DNA of 5,345 bases from Actinomycetes bacterium (GTDB taxonomy: Bacteria; Actinomycetota; Acidimicrobiia; Acidimicrobiales; Palsa-688), in contig JAKAWM010000224.1 of NCBI GenBank assembly GCA_021827285.1, forward strand, positions 1 to 5,345, written 5' to 3'. A program made the translations under genes and the position numbers. Positions 5,020 to 5,345 of the stretch are shown here, in pieces; the first letter of the stretch is position 1; every line of letters begins with the position of its first letter. The notes under the pieces were generated by a model. It was not told the DNA's origin. It was given only the letters and a program-made list of their open reading frames with translations, and ran no database searches.

Positions 5020-5345
5020 TCAGCCAGCCCTACCGTCGGGCGGCTCGAGCTGGGCCACGAACTTGTAACGGTCCCCCCTGTAAAACGACGTCACCCACTC
5101 GATCGGGCGACCAGCGCGGTCACGGCTGTGACGCGAAAGTAGCATCAGGGGGTAGCCGACGGTGACTTCGAGCAACCCAGCCTCGAGCGGCGTGGCGGGA
5201 ACGGTCTCAATGGTCTCCTCGGCCCGGGCGAGATGGACCCCATAGCGCTCGGAGAGAAGGGCATAAAGCGATACGGAGTCACCGAGGAGCCTGGCTAGAC
5301 CGGGGAACCTGGCGGCTTCTAGGTGGGTGGTCTCGATTGCCATCG
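5020..5345 (-). CDS. GntR-family transcriptional regulator, C-terminal UTRA domain (partial, cut by the right edge)
   Basis: The visible 107 residues are most of a UTRA ligand-binding domain, the effector domain of HutC/FarR-type GntR regulators. Diagnostic phrases are the helix LYALLSERYG, then RAEETIETVPATP, then PLMLLSRHSRDRAGRPIEWV and the closing strand YRGDRYKF. The reading frame is open to the window edge. The ATG at 5343 is almost certainly internal, because UTRA domains normally begin some 35 residues earlier and follow a winged-helix DNA-binding domain, both of which would lie beyond 5345. The ligand cannot be told from sequence; UTRA domains bind small molecules such as sugar phosphates, histidine-pathway compounds or fatty acids. 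The gene is convergent with the unknown protein gene, 43 bp apart. I see no convincing terminator in that gap. The promoter and any operon partner are outside the window. Confidence 0.9.
   Translation of the reverse strand, partial: MAIETTHLEAARFPGLARLLGDSVSLYALLSERYGVHLARAEETIETVPATPLEAGLLEVTVGYPLMLLSRHSRDRAGRPIEWVTSFYRGDRYKFVAQLEPPDGRAG

Overview
The window looks like chromosomal DNA from a GC-rich bacterium, most likely an actinobacterium (Actinomycetota). The grounds are strong G/C bias at third codon positions, an HspR-type heat-shock repressor, a GntR/UTRA regulator with typical actinobacterial wording, and GC-rich terminators without a U-tract. I cannot name a genus from the sequence. 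No tRNA, rRNA, CRISPR array, transposase or phage gene is visible.

Layout, left to right: (1) a 153-residue predicted four-helix membrane protein on the minus strand (117-578), starting at TTG; (2) a divergent PLP-dependent threonine/serine dehydratase-family enzyme on the plus strand (717-1691) with a strong ribosome binding site; (3) a 12-bp perfect stem (1738-1778) that probably terminates transcription from both sides; (4) a small heat-shock protein, Hsp20, on the minus strand (1789-2220); (5) a divergent plus-strand pair, a J-domain-only protein (2358-2909) overlapping by one base an HspR-like MerR-family repressor (2909-3214); (6) a structured non-coding interval (3215-3395) with two long, interleaved inverted repeats; (7) a 526-residue protein of unknown function (3396-4976); (8) the C-terminal part of a GntR-family regulator on the minus strand (5020-5345), cut by the right edge.

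The central block (1789-3214) reads as a small proteostasis module. Hsp20 would hold unfolding proteins, the J-domain protein would deliver clients to DnaK (encoded elsewhere), and the HspR-like protein would repress one or both units. Hsp20 is served by a good sigma70-type promoter (TTGCAG, 17 bp, TATAAT) in the divergent gap. Its predicted mRNA starts with a sequence that can pair with the whole Shine-Dalgarno sequence of hsp20, leaving one bulged base. This suggests an RNA thermometer adding translational control, and is the observation I rate highest.

The dehydratase, the membrane protein, the unknown protein and the GntR regulator show no clear functional link to the heat-shock block. 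The unknown 526-residue protein and the possible pseudoknot-like leader in front of it are the other points most worth a second look.
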